From Candidatus Ryanbacteria bacterium CG10_big_fil_rev_8_21_14_0_10_43_42 (GTDB lineage Bacteria > Patescibacteriota > Minisyncoccia > Ryanbacterales > 2-02-FULL-48-12), in assembly GCA_002793915.1 (NCBI GenBank), contig PFEF01000004.1, positions 1-33,350 on the forward strand: a stretch of 33,350 nt of DNA. Reading direction: 5' to 3'. The notes under the pieces are model-generated. The model had not been told where the DNA came from, searched no databases, and saw only the letters and a list, made by a program, of their open reading frames with translations. Position numbers and translations under genes: made by a program. Below, one piece after another: positions 32,598-33,350 of this stretch. Numbering within the stretch: position 1 is the stretch's first letter; each line of letters opens with the position of its first letter.

Positions 32598-32927
32598 ATG
32601 GATGATATACGAAATGAGCGAACATTATCGCTTCTGAAAGAAATTGCGGGAAGGTTTATACAAGAAGAAGTGGACGTACCGCCCGGTATGCTTCTTACGG
32701 TTATGCGCGTGGAGTGGGGAGCAGATAAAACACACGCGATTGTATACGTATCTCCTTTTCCCACAAACCGGGTTGGTATGGTACTTGAGAAATTACGCCG
32801 CTTACAGCTTCCGTTTAATACCTATGCGCGAAAAAAGTTGGGCATGAAGCATATTCCCGATATACGTTTTTATTTGGACGATACGGAGGTAAAAAAAGAT
32901 CGCGAAGAAAAGATGTCGGAGGAATAA
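32598..32927 (+). CDS. rbfA: Ribosome-binding factor A
   Basis: The 109-residue protein has the single KH-like fold of RbfA, with ERTLSLLKEIAGRFIQEE as the first helix, the strands LLTVMRVEWGADKTHAIVYV, and the C-terminal RKKLGMKHIPDIRFYLDD signature. It helps mature the 30S subunit by acting on 16S rRNA. Length is normal to slightly short. It is the last gene of the DUF4446-infB-rbfA operon, matching the usual infB-rbfA pairing. Confidence 0.95.
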   Translation: MDDIRNERTLSLLKEIAGRFIQEEVDVPPGMLLTVMRVEWGADKTHAIVYVSPFPTNRVGMVLEKLRRLQLPFNTYARKKLGMKHIPDIRFYLDDTEVKKDREEKMSEE

Positions 32928-32953
32928 ATTATAGGTATCGTTTTTGGGTATGC

Positions 32954-32982
32954 TTGTATGAAGTGCTTTGCCTGCCTATAAT
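32954..32982 (+). promoter_or_regulatory. Promoter of the tRNA-Cys/tRNA-Leu unit (TTGTAT-N17-TATAAT)
   Basis: TTGTAT (32954-32959) and a perfect TATAAT (32977-32982) are 17 bp apart and end 24 bases before tRNA-Cys. This is the best consensus promoter in the window. Confidence 0.75.
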
Positions 32983-33006
32983 AGGATAGCGCATGTGTTC
33001 TCTTTG

Positions 33007-33078
<72 letters not shown>

Positions 33079-33094
33079 CATAACGGATGTATGG

Positions 33095-33180
33095 GCCCAG
33101 GTGGTGGAATGGTATACACGGGGGACTTAAAATCCCCTGCTCGAAAGGGCTTGTGGGTTCGAATCCCACCCTGGGCACCA
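33095..33180 (+). tRNA. tRNA-Leu (TAA)
   Basis: The 86-base class II tRNA has acceptor GCCCAGG/CCTGGGC, anticodon loop CTTAAAA (TAA), a long variable arm and an encoded CCA. It lies 16 bases after tRNA-Cys, so both are one transcript. Confidence 0.94.
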
Positions 33181-33350
33181 GTTGGGAAAATCCATACGAT
33201 TTGGTCGCCGAGCGAAGCGAGGCGACATCTGAGTCCTTTGCTTTTCGAACGTGGTGTATTTATACAACCACGCTCGAACCTATTTCCAAAATCGCTGACA
33301 ATTCCCACGCGCGGAGCGCGTTGTAGCTTTGAACTAAATTATACGCTCCG
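33181..33350. other. Hairpin-rich non-coding tail after tRNA-Leu
   Basis: Three hairpins follow one another: GTCGCC (33204-33209) / GGCGAC (33221-33226) around GAGCGAAGCGAG, TTCGAACGTGGT (33244-33255) / ACCACGCTCGAA (33267-33278) with one mismatch, and ACGCGC-GGA-GCGCGT (33307-33321). None has a clear T-run. No gene is seen before the window ends. Confidence 0.55.

Overview
The window looks like a chromosomal piece of a Patescibacteria/CPR bacterium, probably of the Parcubacteria type. The evidence is a compact minus-strand type IV pilus locus (pilB-pilC, pilM-pilN-pilO), an IF-2 without its N-terminal domains, a trigger factor that appears to lack the PPIase domain, a DUF4446-infB-rbfA cluster, a proton-pumping pyrophosphatase, and many small one-helix membrane proteins of unknown function. 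TGA ends the gene at 19215-19496, so the code is standard 11 and not the TGA=Gly code of Gracilibacteria/Absconditabacteria. No taxonomic marker search was possible.

Layout. (i) 1-3016, minus: a very large secreted surface protein (signal peptide, EF-hand loop, PA14 domain, DUF5011/Ig-like repeats) whose C-terminus lies outside the window. Upstream of it are a winged-helix regulator and a small unknown gene. (ii) 4834-9759: a defence island. A CBASS-type pair (CD-NTase plus SLATT two-helix membrane effector) faces a LexA/S24 repressor-methyltransferase-restriction endonuclease operon. The two units share one 69-bp intergenic region with overlapping divergent promoters and one symmetric operator. 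Structured GC-rich non-coding DNA lies on both sides, and tRNA-Ala closes the right edge. (iii) 10096-12105: DsbA-VKOR disulfide-forming pair, two small membrane proteins, tRNA-Arg. (iv) 12190-19112: type IV pilus genes and an orphan sensor histidine kinase. (v) 19215-25499: small membrane protein, nusA with a structured leader, hppA, HAD phosphatase, gpmI. (vi) 25505-27243: clpP and trigger factor. (vii) 27498-29194: tRNA-Ser with a nearby partial duplication of its 3' end, a disordered non-coding stretch, a small membrane protein and a cysteine-rich pilin. (viii) 29361-33350: SpoU/TrmH methyltransferase, a small nuclease-like protein, DUF4446, infB, rbfA, tRNA-Cys, tRNA-Leu and a hairpin-rich tail.

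How the parts fit. The pilus genes, the pilin with six cysteines and the DsbA/VKOR pair form a plausible surface-appendage module, with the PA14 protein as another exported factor. The defence island combines an abortive-infection signalling module with restriction-modification under what looks like one DNA-damage-responsive LexA-type switch; this is the most interesting system in the window. Several genes (lexA-like, wHTH, pilM, histidine kinase, trigger factor) have a good -10 hexamer 6-9 bases before ATG and no Shine-Dalgarno, which suggests leaderless transcripts. A few small genes instead have a perfect AAGGAGG or AGGAGG.
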